Shown here one piece after another: positions 49,788-58,451 of a DNA stretch of 64,000 nucleotides (its first letter is position 1; each line of letters begins with the position of its first letter). Below the pieces are notes generated by a model, which was not told where the DNA came from, did not search any database, and was given only the letters and a program-made list of their open reading frames with translations. The stretch covers positions 1-64,000 of the forward strand of contig CANQCS010000003.1 of assembly GCA_947589745.1 (NCBI GenBank). Direction: 5' to 3'. This DNA is from an uncultured Oscillospiraceae bacterium. GTDB taxonomy: Bacteria; Bacillota; Clostridia; Oscillospirales; Oscillospiraceae. Position numbers and translations under genes: made by a program.

Positions 49788-50538
49788 GGTATCCCGAAAG
49801 CAGCTCCTTTTCGATATATCGCGCCACGCCGTCCTCGTCGCAGCCGCCGGTGACGAGGGCGGCGGCCTCCTTCACCGGGGCGATGGCGTTGGCCATGGCC
49901 ACCCCCAGGCCGCAGTTTCGCACCGGCTCAATGTCGTCGTAGTCGTCCCCGAAGTAGACGGCCTCCTCCGGCGTCAGGCCGAAGGCGGACAGCATGGCCC
50001 TGACGGCGCTCCACTTGGTGGCGGTCCAGCTCATGATCTGGTAGATCCTGCCGTTCTCGATGGGGGTGCAGTAGGTGTCCTCCGTCAGGGCCGGGAGGAT
50101 ATCCCCCTCCTGGACACCGCTGACGAGGAACTTGTACAGCCGCCCCTCCGGCAGCCGGGGAAAACCGTGGAACACCGTGGCGTTCCACGCGGGGATGGGC
50201 CGGTCGGAGTAGATGCCGCCGCTCATCTCCAGGGAAATGCACGCACCGGGAAGTTCCACCAGCTTTGCCAGGATGCGCGCCCCGCTCTCCCGGGGGATGG
50301 CGTTCTCCAGGACGGCGTCCGGCAGGAGGATCCGCGCCCCGTTCAGGGCCACGACGGCGGAGAACGGCAGGTCCCCGCAGAACTCCCGGATGGTGCGCTC
50401 CGGCCGGGCGCTGGCGGCCATGACGTACAGGCCGCGCCGCAGGCATTGCTCCAGCACGGACCGGGAGTAGGCCGACACCGTCTTGTCGGACCGGAGCAGC
50501 GTATTGTCAAGGTCGGTGATGACGGCTCTGTACTCCAT
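49774..50538 (-). CDS. HAD superfamily (Cof-type, class IIB) phosphatase
   Basis: This 254-residue enzyme has the nucleophile motif DLDNTLL near residues 9-15, motif II SARPER, and the acidic motif GDDYDDIE. A C2B cap domain lies between them. It would dephosphorylate a sugar phosphate or nucleotide. ATG 50538 follows CAGGAGGAAGAG. The SLH-transglutaminase gene ends 25 bases upstream and ElaA overlaps downstream, so the three probably form one operon. Confidence 0.88.
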   Translation of the reverse strand: MEYRAVITDLDNTLLRSDKTVSAYSRSVLEQCLRRGLYVMAASARPERTIREFCGDLPFSAVVALNGARILLPDAVLENAIPRESGARILAKLVELPGACISLEMSGGIYSDRPIPAWNATVFHGFPRLPEGRLYKFLVSGVQEGDILPALTEDTYCTPIENGRIYQIMSWTATKWSAVRAMLSAFGLTPEEAVYFGDDYDDIEPVRNCGLGVAMANAIAPVKEAAALVTGGCDEDGVARYIEKELLSGYHGYA

Positions 50539-50563
50539 CTCTTCCTCCTGTGCCCGGACGGCG

Positions 50564-51790
50564 TCAGACCATGGGGTGCCGGTAGGGCTCCACCTCCGGG
50601 GCGCAATACAGGCCGTAGGCGTCGCAGATCCAGTAGGTCCCGTCCACGTTGACGCGGGTCCACTGGTGGGTGTACTGGTTCTCGTTGACATGCTCATAGG
50701 GGATGCCCAGCATATTCAGGCACAGGCCGGTGGCCCGGGTGCACCCGGCGCAGGACGCCACATGGAGCACAAAGAAGCCGTAGGGGTCGTTGTAGTGGGC
50801 CTCCTCCGTGGAGTAGTCGATGGAGGCGTCGGTCAGGACCCGCAGCGCCAGGGCAATGCCGCAGAGCTGGCTGTCCCGGGGCAGTCCCAACAGCGGCTCC
50901 ACGATGGGCCGGGCCGCCTCATAGGCCTGGGCCAGCTCCGCGTCGCTGGCGTTCTTCCGCAGGCTGGACAGGTTGGCCAGCTTCTCCAGCGGGACGAGCT
51001 GGGCGGACGGCTTCTGCAGGTGCAGCGTCTTCCGCAGGGAGGGCTCCAGGATGCGGCTGACGATGGCCGCCACCGACGCCCGGTCGATGTTGGCCCGGGG
51101 CGTGAACGTCCCCGAGGCGTCGTTGCCGGAGAGGATGCCCGCCCGGTACAGGCGGTAGACCGCCTCATATTCCTCCGAGGTGGAGATCCGCTCTACCTTG
51201 TCCAGGCCCTGCAGGAACACCATCTCCAGCATCAGAAGGTTGTCGTTGAGCTCCAGCACACCGGCGTTTTCCAGGGCGAGGGCGCCCAGCATCTGGGGAT
51301 GGTAGGACACGTCCGGGATCTGGCCGTCCAGAATGTCGTTGATCTCCGGCAGGACCTCCTCCGGCAGCGCGTTGCTGATGAGCAGGGCGAACTCCTGCCG
51401 GGTGGCCGGGCGGCTGTAGTCCGAGACGGTTCCCTCGCTCAGGATGCCGTTCTCCTCCGCGTAGACCACACAGGGCATGTACCACGGCTTCCCGGTGGGG
51501 AAGGTCCCGTCCCCGCCGTGGTAGAGGCTGTGGAGGCGGCTGGCCAGGGTGACCGCCTCCGCCATGGAGAGGGTCCCGGTGGGATTGAAGAGGGTGTCGC
51601 TGACGCCCGTCATCATCCCGTACTCATAGACGATCCTGACAGCCTCCGCGTACCACTTGGAATCCGGGACATCGGTGAACTGGCCGGTATAGGTGTTCAC
51701 CTTCGTGATGCCGCCCTCCGAGGCCAGGGCCGGAGCTTGCAGCGCAAGGACCAGGCAGACCGCGAGGACCAGGGATGTCATTCGTTTCAT
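50564..51790 (-). CDS. Exported protein with SLH-like repeats and a transglutaminase-like C-terminus
   Basis: This 408-residue protein has a signal peptide (MKRMTSLVLAVCLVLALQAP). SLH-type repeats cover about 30-245 (FTDVPDSKWYAEAVRIVYEYG, FNPTGTLSMAEAVTLASRLH). The C-terminal domain has the order Cys (SCAGCTRATG), His (YTHQWTRV), Asp (WICDAYG), the triad of the transglutaminase-like/cysteine protease fold. It should sit on the cell wall and act on surface peptides or isopeptide bonds. ATG 51790 has GGAGGAAGAG upstream. A terminator closes the preceding gene. Confidence 0.85.
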   Translation of the reverse strand: MKRMTSLVLAVCLVLALQAPALASEGGITKVNTYTGQFTDVPDSKWYAEAVRIVYEYGMMTGVSDTLFNPTGTLSMAEAVTLASRLHSLYHGGDGTFPTGKPWYMPCVVYAEENGILSEGTVSDYSRPATRQEFALLISNALPEEVLPEINDILDGQIPDVSYHPQMLGALALENAGVLELNDNLLMLEMVFLQGLDKVERISTSEEYEAVYRLYRAGILSGNDASGTFTPRANIDRASVAAIVSRILEPSLRKTLHLQKPSAQLVPLEKLANLSSLRKNASDAELAQAYEAARPIVEPLLGLPRDSQLCGIALALRVLTDASIDYSTEEAHYNDPYGFFVLHVASCAGCTRATGLCLNMLGIPYEHVNENQYTHQWTRVNVDGTYWICDAYGLYCAPEVEPYRHPMV

Positions 51791-51913
51791 TGTCTCTTCC
51801 TCCTGACACAAATAATGGGGATCTGCTACCCACATTCTAGCCGTCCCGGCGGCCGCTGTCAAGACGGCTTGTTCCCCTTTCCGTCCGTTTCCCCAAGGGC
51901 CGGTGCAAAAAGG

Positions 51914-51939
51914 CCGGGAACAGCTGTTGCCGTTCCCGG
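51914..51939 (-). terminator. Terminator of the second sigma/anti-sigma operon
   Basis: Arms ccgggaac (51914-51921) and gttcccgg (51932-51939) are followed on the minus strand by CCTTTTT. Confidence 0.7.
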
Positions 51940-51966
51940 TCCCGCTTTGGCATTCCGCTCCTGCGC

Positions 51967-53598
51967 TCACTCCTGCTCGCGGGCGACCTCCAGATAGTAG
52001 TGCTCCCGGGCCGGGTCCAGCGCCACGGACCGGATGCCGGTCTCCAGGTCGAACCCGAAGTTCTGACGGACAATGCGGATCACGCCGTGGTCCACGATGG
52101 TGGCGGTCTGTTCCCCGAAGCGCAAATCGGACCCCAGCTCCGTCACCATGTCGTAGCCGTAGACGCCCCTGTTCTCCGTGTGGGCGCAGTAGAAGTCGTA
52201 GCTGGCCTCCTTCCGCATCTGCGCTGCCAGCCGGACGCTCCCCCCCGCCGGGACAGTCACCTCCGCCTCCAGATAGAACACCCGGCAGGCGCTCCGCACG
52301 TCGTTGTCCTCCAGCATCCCGCCGCTGTACCGCTCCGCCGGGCTGCCCAGGGGGCCGTCGGTGACGAGCCAGCCCTTGAGGAGTCCGAAGAACATCTCGC
52401 TGTCCGGGCCGCCATCAGCCGCATGGGTCTCATCCGCGAAAATCTGCCGCAGCACGGACTCCAGATCAGTCTCCGTTCTCGTGACGGTGACCCCGGCCTC
52501 GATGGTCTCCTCCGTGTCGAAGCCGCCGGTGGCGTAGCCCTGGGTGGTCATGTTCCACACGTCCTCCCCCACCACGATCAGATACCAGATCTCCTCGCTG
52601 TCATGGATGGGCTCCCAGGTCTGGGGGATGGAGAAGGACCGCGCCATGTGGCCGGTCTCCCAGCCGTACTGCGCCCCGTTGAAGCCGTAGGTCAGCACAT
52701 TGGATCGGGATACGTCCATGTCGAACTCCACCCGGATGGTGGGGTTGGGGCGGCCCGCGTCGCTGTTCTCCTCCTCGCCCCAGGGGTGGGAAAACTCATA
52801 GACAATGACCGGGACGCCGGACAGGTCCGGGTAGCCGCCCAGGGCCCCGGTCTGGTAGCTGCCGTCCGCCAGCGCGTCCCGGTAGTCTTCCCAGTTGTCC
52901 GGGATGTCCAGGTTGACGCTGCCGCCGTCCGGATCACCGCCGATGCTCCCGTTCCACACCCCCTCGAACCCGCCGGCATACCCTCCGGCGTGGAGGACGG
53001 CCGGTACCTCCCGCCCGTCCACGGTGAGGGTGGGCTGGTACTCCTCTAACCAGCCCAGGGAGCCGGCGAAGGGGTACAACACCCGCAGGGTCTGTTCCGT
53101 ACCGGAGGTGTTGGTCAGGGTGTACTGGTCCCGGACCAGGATATCCGTTGAGGTGCGCCACTGGCCCCCCTCCGGGTACCACTCGTTGTAGTCGTCCAGG
53201 ACCTCCTGCCGCTCCGCCGCCGTGAGGTGCTCCCGGGAGTTGGCCTCGTCCTCGTTGGACCACCAGACCGGCACCCAGGGCTCGAAGTCCAGCTCGATGT
53301 CCCGCGCCGCCGTGACGCTGTCGTTGGCCTCCCGCAGGGTCAGCGGGAATACCGGGCCCGCGTAGGACATGAAGGTGGTGGGGCCCTCGCCGGACGGGTT
53401 GGTCCCCGCTCCCCCGGCGGAGCTTCCCCCCCGGGGGAGGATGCCGGCCGCGCCGGCCACCAGCGCCACCGCCGCCGCTGCCGCCGCCCAGCGCTTCCAG
53501 TGGACGCGCTTCTTCGGCGGGTCCTCCGCCGCCTCCTCCACGAGCTCCGGCCTGATCCCGCTGAAATATCGCAGCAAACGCTCGCTTCGTTCGCTCAT
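51967..53598 (-). CDS. Membrane-anchored anti-sigma-like protein
   Basis: This 543-residue protein has a short cytoplasmic start (MSERSERLLRYFSGIRPELV), the anchor VHWKRWAAAAAAVALVAGAA (about 32-51) and a long extracellular, Trp/Tyr- and Asp-rich domain of unknown fold. The start overlaps the sigma stop in ATGA. Topology and the VHW(K/R)RWA anchor match the protein at 17018, although the outer domains differ. It probably senses an extracellular condition and controls the ECF sigma factor. Confidence 0.7.
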   Translation of the reverse strand: MSERSERLLRYFSGIRPELVEEAAEDPPKKRVHWKRWAAAAAAVALVAGAAGILPRGGSSAGGAGTNPSGEGPTTFMSYAGPVFPLTLREANDSVTAARDIELDFEPWVPVWWSNEDEANSREHLTAAERQEVLDDYNEWYPEGGQWRTSTDILVRDQYTLTNTSGTEQTLRVLYPFAGSLGWLEEYQPTLTVDGREVPAVLHAGGYAGGFEGVWNGSIGGDPDGGSVNLDIPDNWEDYRDALADGSYQTGALGGYPDLSGVPVIVYEFSHPWGEEENSDAGRPNPTIRVEFDMDVSRSNVLTYGFNGAQYGWETGHMARSFSIPQTWEPIHDSEEIWYLIVVGEDVWNMTTQGYATGGFDTEETIEAGVTVTRTETDLESVLRQIFADETHAADGGPDSEMFFGLLKGWLVTDGPLGSPAERYSGGMLEDNDVRSACRVFYLEAEVTVPAGGSVRLAAQMRKEASYDFYCAHTENRGVYGYDMVTELGSDLRFGEQTATIVDHGVIRIVRQNFGFDLETGIRSVALDPAREHYYLEVAREQE

Positions 53599-54152
53599 AC
53601 GCTGATCCCCTCCTTTTCCAGGGCCCGGCGCAGGCTGCCCCGCATCCGGCGCAGCTTCTGGGCCAGGCGGTTCCCGGGGACGCCCCGGCGGGCGGCCAGC
53701 TCCTCCACCGTGTCGCCGTACCAGTACCGCCGGACGAACAGGACCCGATCCTCCCGCGGCAGCCCCTCCAGCCACCGGCTGATGCAGGCGGCCACCTCCC
53801 GGCCCTCCGTCAGCTCCTCCGCGCTGGGCGCCGCTGGGAGGCAGTCCTCCAGCTCCAGGGAGAGAAACGTCAGGTTCCCGCCCCTCCGCCGGGCCGTCCT
53901 CTGCCGCCAGCGGTCGATGCACAGGTTCCGGACGATCCTGGCCATATAGGCCTGCAGGGAGCCGGGCCGCTGGGGCGGGATCGTCTCCCAGAGCCGGTGC
54001 AGGGCGTCGTTGAGGCACTCCTCGGCGTCCTCCGGGCTGTCCAGGAGCTTTTGGGCCAGGCCCCTGCAAAAGCCCCCGTACTTCTCCTCAGCCGCCGGGA
54101 TGGCCTGGGCGTCCTTCTGCCAGAACAGGGCAACGATGGTCTCGTCCTCCAT
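53595..54152 (-). CDS. ECF-type RNA polymerase sigma factor
   Basis: This 185-residue protein has sigma region 2 (SPEDAEECLNDALHRLWETI, YMARIVRNLCIDRWRQR) and region 4 (LPREDRVLFVRRYWYGDTVEELAARRG). It starts MEDETIVALFW, close to the sigma factor at 16467. ATG 54152 is preferred to the in-frame ATG 54158 by spacing from GAGAGGGGG. It is cotranscribed and translationally coupled with the membrane protein downstream. Confidence 0.88.
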   Translation of the reverse strand: MEDETIVALFWQKDAQAIPAAEEKYGGFCRGLAQKLLDSPEDAEECLNDALHRLWETIPPQRPGSLQAYMARIVRNLCIDRWRQRTARRRGGNLTFLSLELEDCLPAAPSAEELTEGREVAACISRWLEGLPREDRVLFVRRYWYGDTVEELAARRGVPGNRLAQKLRRMRGSLRRALEKEGISV

Positions 54153-54370
54153 AGGCATCCCCCTCTCTCTCATTGGTATAAAAGGCCTTTCACTGGTATA
54201 GACGGAGATCGCCCCGCCGGTATGACGGGCGGCCGCGATTTTTTTGCGGGGAAAAATTTCCCGCCAGGGTGTGATTCCCACGGAAGAACGGAGATTTCAT
54301 CATTGAAAAAGCCGCCGCCCTGGGGTAAAATGGAGCGTGAAAAACAATCCTGCGAAAGGAGCGCCTGAAC

Positions 54371-56323
54371 ATGGTGACAAAAACGGAAAACGCCCTCATT
54401 TTACGCCTGGGCCATGAACATCTGCGCATCGAGGCCTGGGGCCGCGGCATCCGGGTCCGCGCCGTGCCCATGGGCGAGCTTCCCGGGGAGGACTGGGCCC
54501 TGACCGAGCCGGTGGAGCACCAGGCCGGCACGGTATCTGCCGGGGATAGCCCCGCGTGTTTGGAGTGCGGCGGCCTGCGGTGCGAGGTGCTGGACGGGCA
54601 TCTGCGGTTCACCCGGGGCGGCGAGGTGCTGCTGGAGGAACAGCGGTACCCCTGGTCCCTCCGGGACCGGGCGCGGGTGTACAGGATGCACCCGGGCAGC
54701 GACACCTTTGCCGCGGAGGTCCGATTTGCCGCCTGTGAGGGGGAGCGGCTCTACGGCATGGGCCAGTACCGGGATATGCGCTTCGATCTGAAAGGCATGA
54801 CGCTAGAGCTGGCCCAGCGGAACTCCCAGATCTCCGTGCCGTTCCTGCTGTCCTCCCGGGGCTACGGATTTCTGTGGAACAACCCCGCCATCGGCCGGGC
54901 GGCCTTCGCGGAGAACGTGACGGAGTGGCGCGCGGAGGCCACCCGGTGCGTGGACTACTGGGTCTGCGCCGGGGACACGCCGGCGGAGATTTTAGAGAAG
55001 TACACCGAGGCCACCGGCCGGGCCTCCCCCCTGCCGGAGTCCCTGCTGGGGCTTTGGCAGTGCAAGCTCCGCTACCGCACCCAGGACGAGCTGCTGGAAG
55101 CCGCCAGGGAGTACCGCCGCCGGGGGATCCAGCTGGACGTGATCGTGGCGGACTACTTCCACTGGGTCTACCAGGGGGACTGGGATTTTGACCCGGCCTA
55201 CTGGCCCGACCCCAGGGCCATGGTGGAGGAGCTGCGGTCCATGGGCACCCGCCTGATGGTGTCCGTGTGGCCCACGGTGGACCAGCGGTCCGGAAATTAC
55301 CGGGACTTTGCCGAAAACGGCTATCTCATCCGCACGGAGCGGGGGCTGCCCGCCGCCATGGACGTCTTCGGCCAGGTGTGTTTCTACGACGCCACCAACC
55401 CCGGCGCGAGGGAGTTTGCCTATGATCTTCTCAAGAAAAACTACGGCAAGTACGGCGTCGATATGTTTTGGCTGGACGAGGCCGAGCCGGAATACTCCGT
55501 GACGGACTTTGACCACTACCGGCAGTACATCGGCCCCGTGCTCGCCACCGGCAACATTTACCCCAAGTTCCACGCCAGGATGGCCTTTGACGGGCAGAGG
55601 CGGGACGGGGTCCGGGACATCCTGAACCTGGTCCGCTGCGCCTGGGTGGGGAGCGCCAAATACGGAGTCCTGGTGTGGAGCGGGGATATCGAGTCCTCCT
55701 TCCGGGAGATGCGGGTGCAGATCCGGAACGGCCTCCACATGGGCGTGGCCGGTATCCCCTGGTGGATCACCGACACCGGCGGCTTCTACGGCGGCGACGT
55801 CCGGGACCCGGTCTTCCGGGAGCTGCTGGTCCGCTGGTTCCAGTGGGCGGTGTACACCCCCATTCTGCGGATGCACGGCGACCGGCTGCCCTCCAAGGGC
55901 CCGCTGGCCGGGGATACCGACCACGGCGGCGGCTTCTGTCCCTCCGGCGCGGACAACGAGCTGTGGGTGTATGGCGAGGAGATCTATGGGATCTTGCGGC
56001 GCTACCTGGATATCCGCGAGGGCCTGAAGCCCTACATTGTCCGGGCGGCCCGGGAGACGGTGGAAACCGGCCTCCCCATGCTGCGGGCCATGTTCCTAGA
56101 GTTTCCCGGGGACCCGGAGTGCTGGCGGACGGACGACCAGTATATGTTCGGCCCCGATTACCTCGTGGCTCCCGTCACCGAGTACGGCACCAGAGAGCGC
56201 CGGGTCTATCTCCCCCGCGGCCGCTGGCAGCCCTGCGACGGCGGCCGCGTCATAGAGAGCGCCGGGCAGTATGTGACGGCCAGCGCTCCGCTGGACTATA
56301 TGCCGGTGTACCAGCGGCTCTGA
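54371..56323 (+). CDS. Glycoside hydrolase family 31 enzyme
   Basis: This 650-residue cytoplasmic glycosidase (no signal peptide) has a beta-sandwich N-terminal domain and a TIM barrel with the GH31 nucleophile Asp369 (MFWLDEAEPE) and the acid/base Asp439 (VWSGDIESSF). GIPWWITDTGGFYGG and a C-terminal sandwich (PLDYMPVYQRL) follow. The family includes alpha-glucosidases and alpha-xylosidases; the WLDEAEPE motif also occurs in xylosidase- and sulfoquinovosidase-like branches, so the substrate is left open. GAAAGGAG precedes ATG 54371. No transporter is adjacent. Confidence 0.88.
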   Translation: MVTKTENALILRLGHEHLRIEAWGRGIRVRAVPMGELPGEDWALTEPVEHQAGTVSAGDSPACLECGGLRCEVLDGHLRFTRGGEVLLEEQRYPWSLRDRARVYRMHPGSDTFAAEVRFAACEGERLYGMGQYRDMRFDLKGMTLELAQRNSQISVPFLLSSRGYGFLWNNPAIGRAAFAENVTEWRAEATRCVDYWVCAGDTPAEILEKYTEATGRASPLPESLLGLWQCKLRYRTQDELLEAAREYRRRGIQLDVIVADYFHWVYQGDWDFDPAYWPDPRAMVEELRSMGTRLMVSVWPTVDQRSGNYRDFAENGYLIRTERGLPAAMDVFGQVCFYDATNPGAREFAYDLLKKNYGKYGVDMFWLDEAEPEYSVTDFDHYRQYIGPVLATGNIYPKFHARMAFDGQRRDGVRDILNLVRCAWVGSAKYGVLVWSGDIESSFREMRVQIRNGLHMGVAGIPWWITDTGGFYGGDVRDPVFRELLVRWFQWAVYTPILRMHGDRLPSKGPLAGDTDHGGGFCPSGADNELWVYGEEIYGILRRYLDIREGLKPYIVRAARETVETGLPMLRAMFLEFPGDPECWRTDDQYMFGPDYLVAPVTEYGTRERRVYLPRGRWQPCDGGRVIESAGQYVTASAPLDYMPVYQRL

Positions 56324-56381
56324 CCTCTCCGGCCCCCGCCCCGTGCGGGATGGGAGTTGCTTGCGCAAAGGAGGATGGCAA

Positions 56382-56927
56382 GTGAACGTTTTGATCTCAG
56401 GCGGCTGCAAAAACGGAAAATCCACCTTTGCCCGGAACATTGCGCTGCGGCTGGCCGGGGACGGGAAACGGTACTATGTGGCCACCATGATTCCCTGCGA
56501 CGATGAGGACCGGGCCCGGATAGCGCGGCATGTGGCGGACCGGGCGGGCCTGGGCTTTGAGACGCTGGAGCTGGGCCGGAAGGTGGAACGGTGCCTGGAG
56601 CTGGCAGACCCCGGCGCCACATTTCTTGTGGACAGCGTCACGGCGCTGCTGCTCAACGAGATGTACCCGGGCGGCCACGGTGCCGGGGTAGACCCTGATG
56701 CCGTGGACCGGTGTGCGGCGGGTCTGCTGAAGGTAGCGGCGGGCGCCGGGAACGCGGTCTTCGTGTCCGACTACATCTACTCCGACGCTGTCCGCTACGA
56801 CAGCTTTACGGAAAAATACCGGGCAGATTTGGCCTTTGTGGACAAGGCGCTGGCAAATGTATGCGACGTGGTCATAGAGGTCTGCGCGGGCAATGTATTG
56901 GTGCATAAGGGAGAATGGGAACCGTGA
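56382..56927 (+). CDS. cobU: CobU-type adenosylcobinamide kinase/guanylyltransferase
   Basis: This 181-residue P-loop enzyme (ISGGCKNGKSTFARNIA at the N-terminus) has ATMIPCDDEDRARIARH and the late LAFVDKALANVCDVVIEVCAG pattern of CobU/CobP. It phosphorylates adenosylcobinamide and adds GMP in lower-ligand assembly of cobalamin. The start is GTG 56382, with AAAGGAGG nine bases upstream. The gene at 57065 is a second, shorter CobU-like protein; an R2 repeat lies between them. No cobalamin riboswitch is seen in the short upstream gap. Confidence 0.85.
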   Translation: MNVLISGGCKNGKSTFARNIALRLAGDGKRYYVATMIPCDDEDRARIARHVADRAGLGFETLELGRKVERCLELADPGATFLVDSVTALLLNEMYPGGHGAGVDPDAVDRCAAGLLKVAAGAGNAVFVSDYIYSDAVRYDSFTEKYRADLAFVDKALANVCDVVIEVCAGNVLVHKGEWEP

Positions 56928-56949
56928 GCGGTGATCCGATTGTCTTTCA

Positions 56950-57052
56950 TTCAGATGCCTCTCTCGTCACCGTGCGGAAAATGTAGGTATCGCAGCATTT
57001 TGGAAGCGATGGTAAAGTTCTTTTTGATTCTTTTTCTTTCAAGAAAAAGAAT
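56950..57052 (+). repeat. R2 repeat, copy g
   Basis: The first block is diverged, but gtgcggaaaatgtaggtatc, the gaagcgatggtaaagttc stretch and the palindrome (57025-57052, ttctttttctttcaagaaaa) are clear. The end of the palindrome lies 12 bases before ATG 57065, so it forms the 5' leader of that gene. Confidence 0.8.
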
Positions 57053-57064
57053 GAGGAGGTCAGG

Positions 57065-57442
57065 ATGGAGCTTATTATCGGCGGGGCGTATCAGGGAAAA
57101 CGGGAATACGCCAAGCGCCGCTTTTCGGTGGAGGAAGGGCGGATTTTTACCTGCCGGGAGGATGGGGAGATCGATTTTTCCAGCCGCTGCATTGACAGGA
57201 TCGAGGAATTTACCCTCTGGTGCGTCCGGAACGACGCTGACCCGGCGGAGCTCTTCCGGGCCCACCGGGACCAGTGGCGCGGCAGCGTCCTCATCTGCAC
57301 GGACATCTTCTGCGGCGTGGTCCCATTGGAGGCGGAGGCCCGGGCGTGGCGGGAGGCGACCGCCAGGCTGTGCGCGTACCTTTCGGGGGAGGCCGCCGGT
57401 GTGACCAGGATGTTCTGCGGGCTTGCCCAAAAACTCAAGTAA
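57065..57442 (+). CDS. Short CobU-like protein
   Basis: This 125-residue protein starts MELIIGGAYQGKREYAKRRF, a P-loop of the CobU type in which the Ser/Thr after GK is replaced by Arg. The second half (VLICTDIFCGVVPLEAEARAWREATARLCAYLSGEA...VTRMFCGLAQKLK) follows CobU. It lacks about 50 residues of the usual length, including the region around the guanylylated histidine. It may be a partner or regulatory paralogue of CobU, or a kinase-only form. AGGAGG precedes ATG 57065. Confidence 0.7.
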   Translation: MELIIGGAYQGKREYAKRRFSVEEGRIFTCREDGEIDFSSRCIDRIEEFTLWCVRNDADPAELFRAHRDQWRGSVLICTDIFCGVVPLEAEARAWREATARLCAYLSGEAAGVTRMFCGLAQKLK

Positions 57443-57453
57443 CGCGGGAGGCA

Positions 57454-57478
57454 CGGACAGCGGCCTGGCCGCTGTCCG
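57454..57478. terminator. Terminator between convergent CobU-like and DUF434 genes
   Basis: Stem arms cggacagcggcc (57454-57465) and gccgctgtccg (57468-57478) are followed on the plus strand by GCTTGCCATCTTTT. Confidence 0.7.
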
Positions 57479-57496
57479 GCTTGCCATCTTTTCCTT

Positions 57497-58216
57497 TTAA
57501 GAACTAGAGGCAGCGTTCAGGTCCAGGCGCAGCACCCACGCGTCCGCAATGGCATCCTTGATGATCCCTCTGTTGAGGTTGTACCAGCTCACGCAGTTGT
57601 CCAGGATAATGGCGTCGGAGGTGACCACATTTTCCCTCTGATAGAGCTCCCTGTCCACGCAGGGGCTCAGCACGGTTTGGACATTCACCGCGTACTTCTC
57701 CCCCGCCTCCCGTAGCAGGGCGCTCAGGCGGCCGGAGTTGGACACCTGCTTGTCCAGGAAGAAGACCGCCTCCCGGACGCCGAGGGCGTCCATCCGCGCC
57801 AGCAGCAGTTCCACCGCCCGGACGGTCTTGTCCACGATGCGGTAGGTCCCCCGCAGTCCGGCCAGGTCCCGGACCGTGCCGTCCATCCCCGCCAGGAGCA
57901 GGGACCCGGACAGGGCCACCTCCAGGGTGATGACGGTGTTGAAGCCGTCCAGCGCCAGACTGGCCGGGGCCTGGGGCAGCATCGTCTGCCGCCGCCGCGC
58001 TAGGGAGGCCGCCGGGGAGGTGATGCGGGCCAGGGCCAGCCGCTGCCGCTCGGAGAGCAGGTGGTGGTTCCCTACAAAGATCGAGGCGGGCTTCACCGGG
58101 TAGCCGCGGTCCATGAGATAGCAGAGCTCCTCCCCTGCCCTGGTCAGCTTCTCCCGCGCCGCCTCTCCGAACTCATTTCTGTCGCTGGGGACATATCCGC
58201 GTCTTACGATTTCCAA
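57497..58216 (-). CDS. DUF434 family protein
   Basis: This 239-residue protein has the DUF434 N-terminal block (RRGYVPSDRNEFGEAAREKL...EELCYLMDRGYPVKPASIFVGNHHLLSERQRLALAR) and a conserved C-terminal RNase-H/DUF5616-like half (ALDGFNTVITLEVALSG, DKTVRAVELLL, VTSDAIILDN). Function is unknown. The start is probably TTG 58216, because GGAGGCGGC lies eight bases upstream and no ATG is present near. The gene is alone. Confidence 0.8.
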   Translation of the reverse strand: MEIVRRGYVPSDRNEFGEAAREKLTRAGEELCYLMDRGYPVKPASIFVGNHHLLSERQRLALARITSPAASLARRRQTMLPQAPASLALDGFNTVITLEVALSGSLLLAGMDGTVRDLAGLRGTYRIVDKTVRAVELLLARMDALGVREAVFFLDKQVSNSGRLSALLREAGEKYAVNVQTVLSPCVDRELYQRENVVTSDAIILDNCVSWYNLNRGIIKDAIADAWVLRLDLNAASSS

Positions 58217-58451
58217 ATTGCCGCCTCCTGGTTCCTTTGCCGGATAAAGGGCAGATTTTTTCTGGGGTTGTCTGGATCCCATTCCATCATACCGCATATG
58301 CGGAGGGATTTCAACAGACAGGTGGCAAAGCGTTTTTATGCCTTGACGGCAGCGCGGCGTCCGCATAATTTCTCCAGAAAATACCGGCTTGACTTTTTCC
58401 AGGAGCAGGTATATGGTTAGCATCAGATTTTTGTTGGGAAGGAGCGGTCGC

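Noticed and set aside
16384..54259. AAATTTTTC plus CGTC upstream of both ECF sigma genes as a shared autoregulated promoter
   Set aside because: The motif spacing is 29 bases in one case and 23 in the other, so it does not fit one ECF promoter type.
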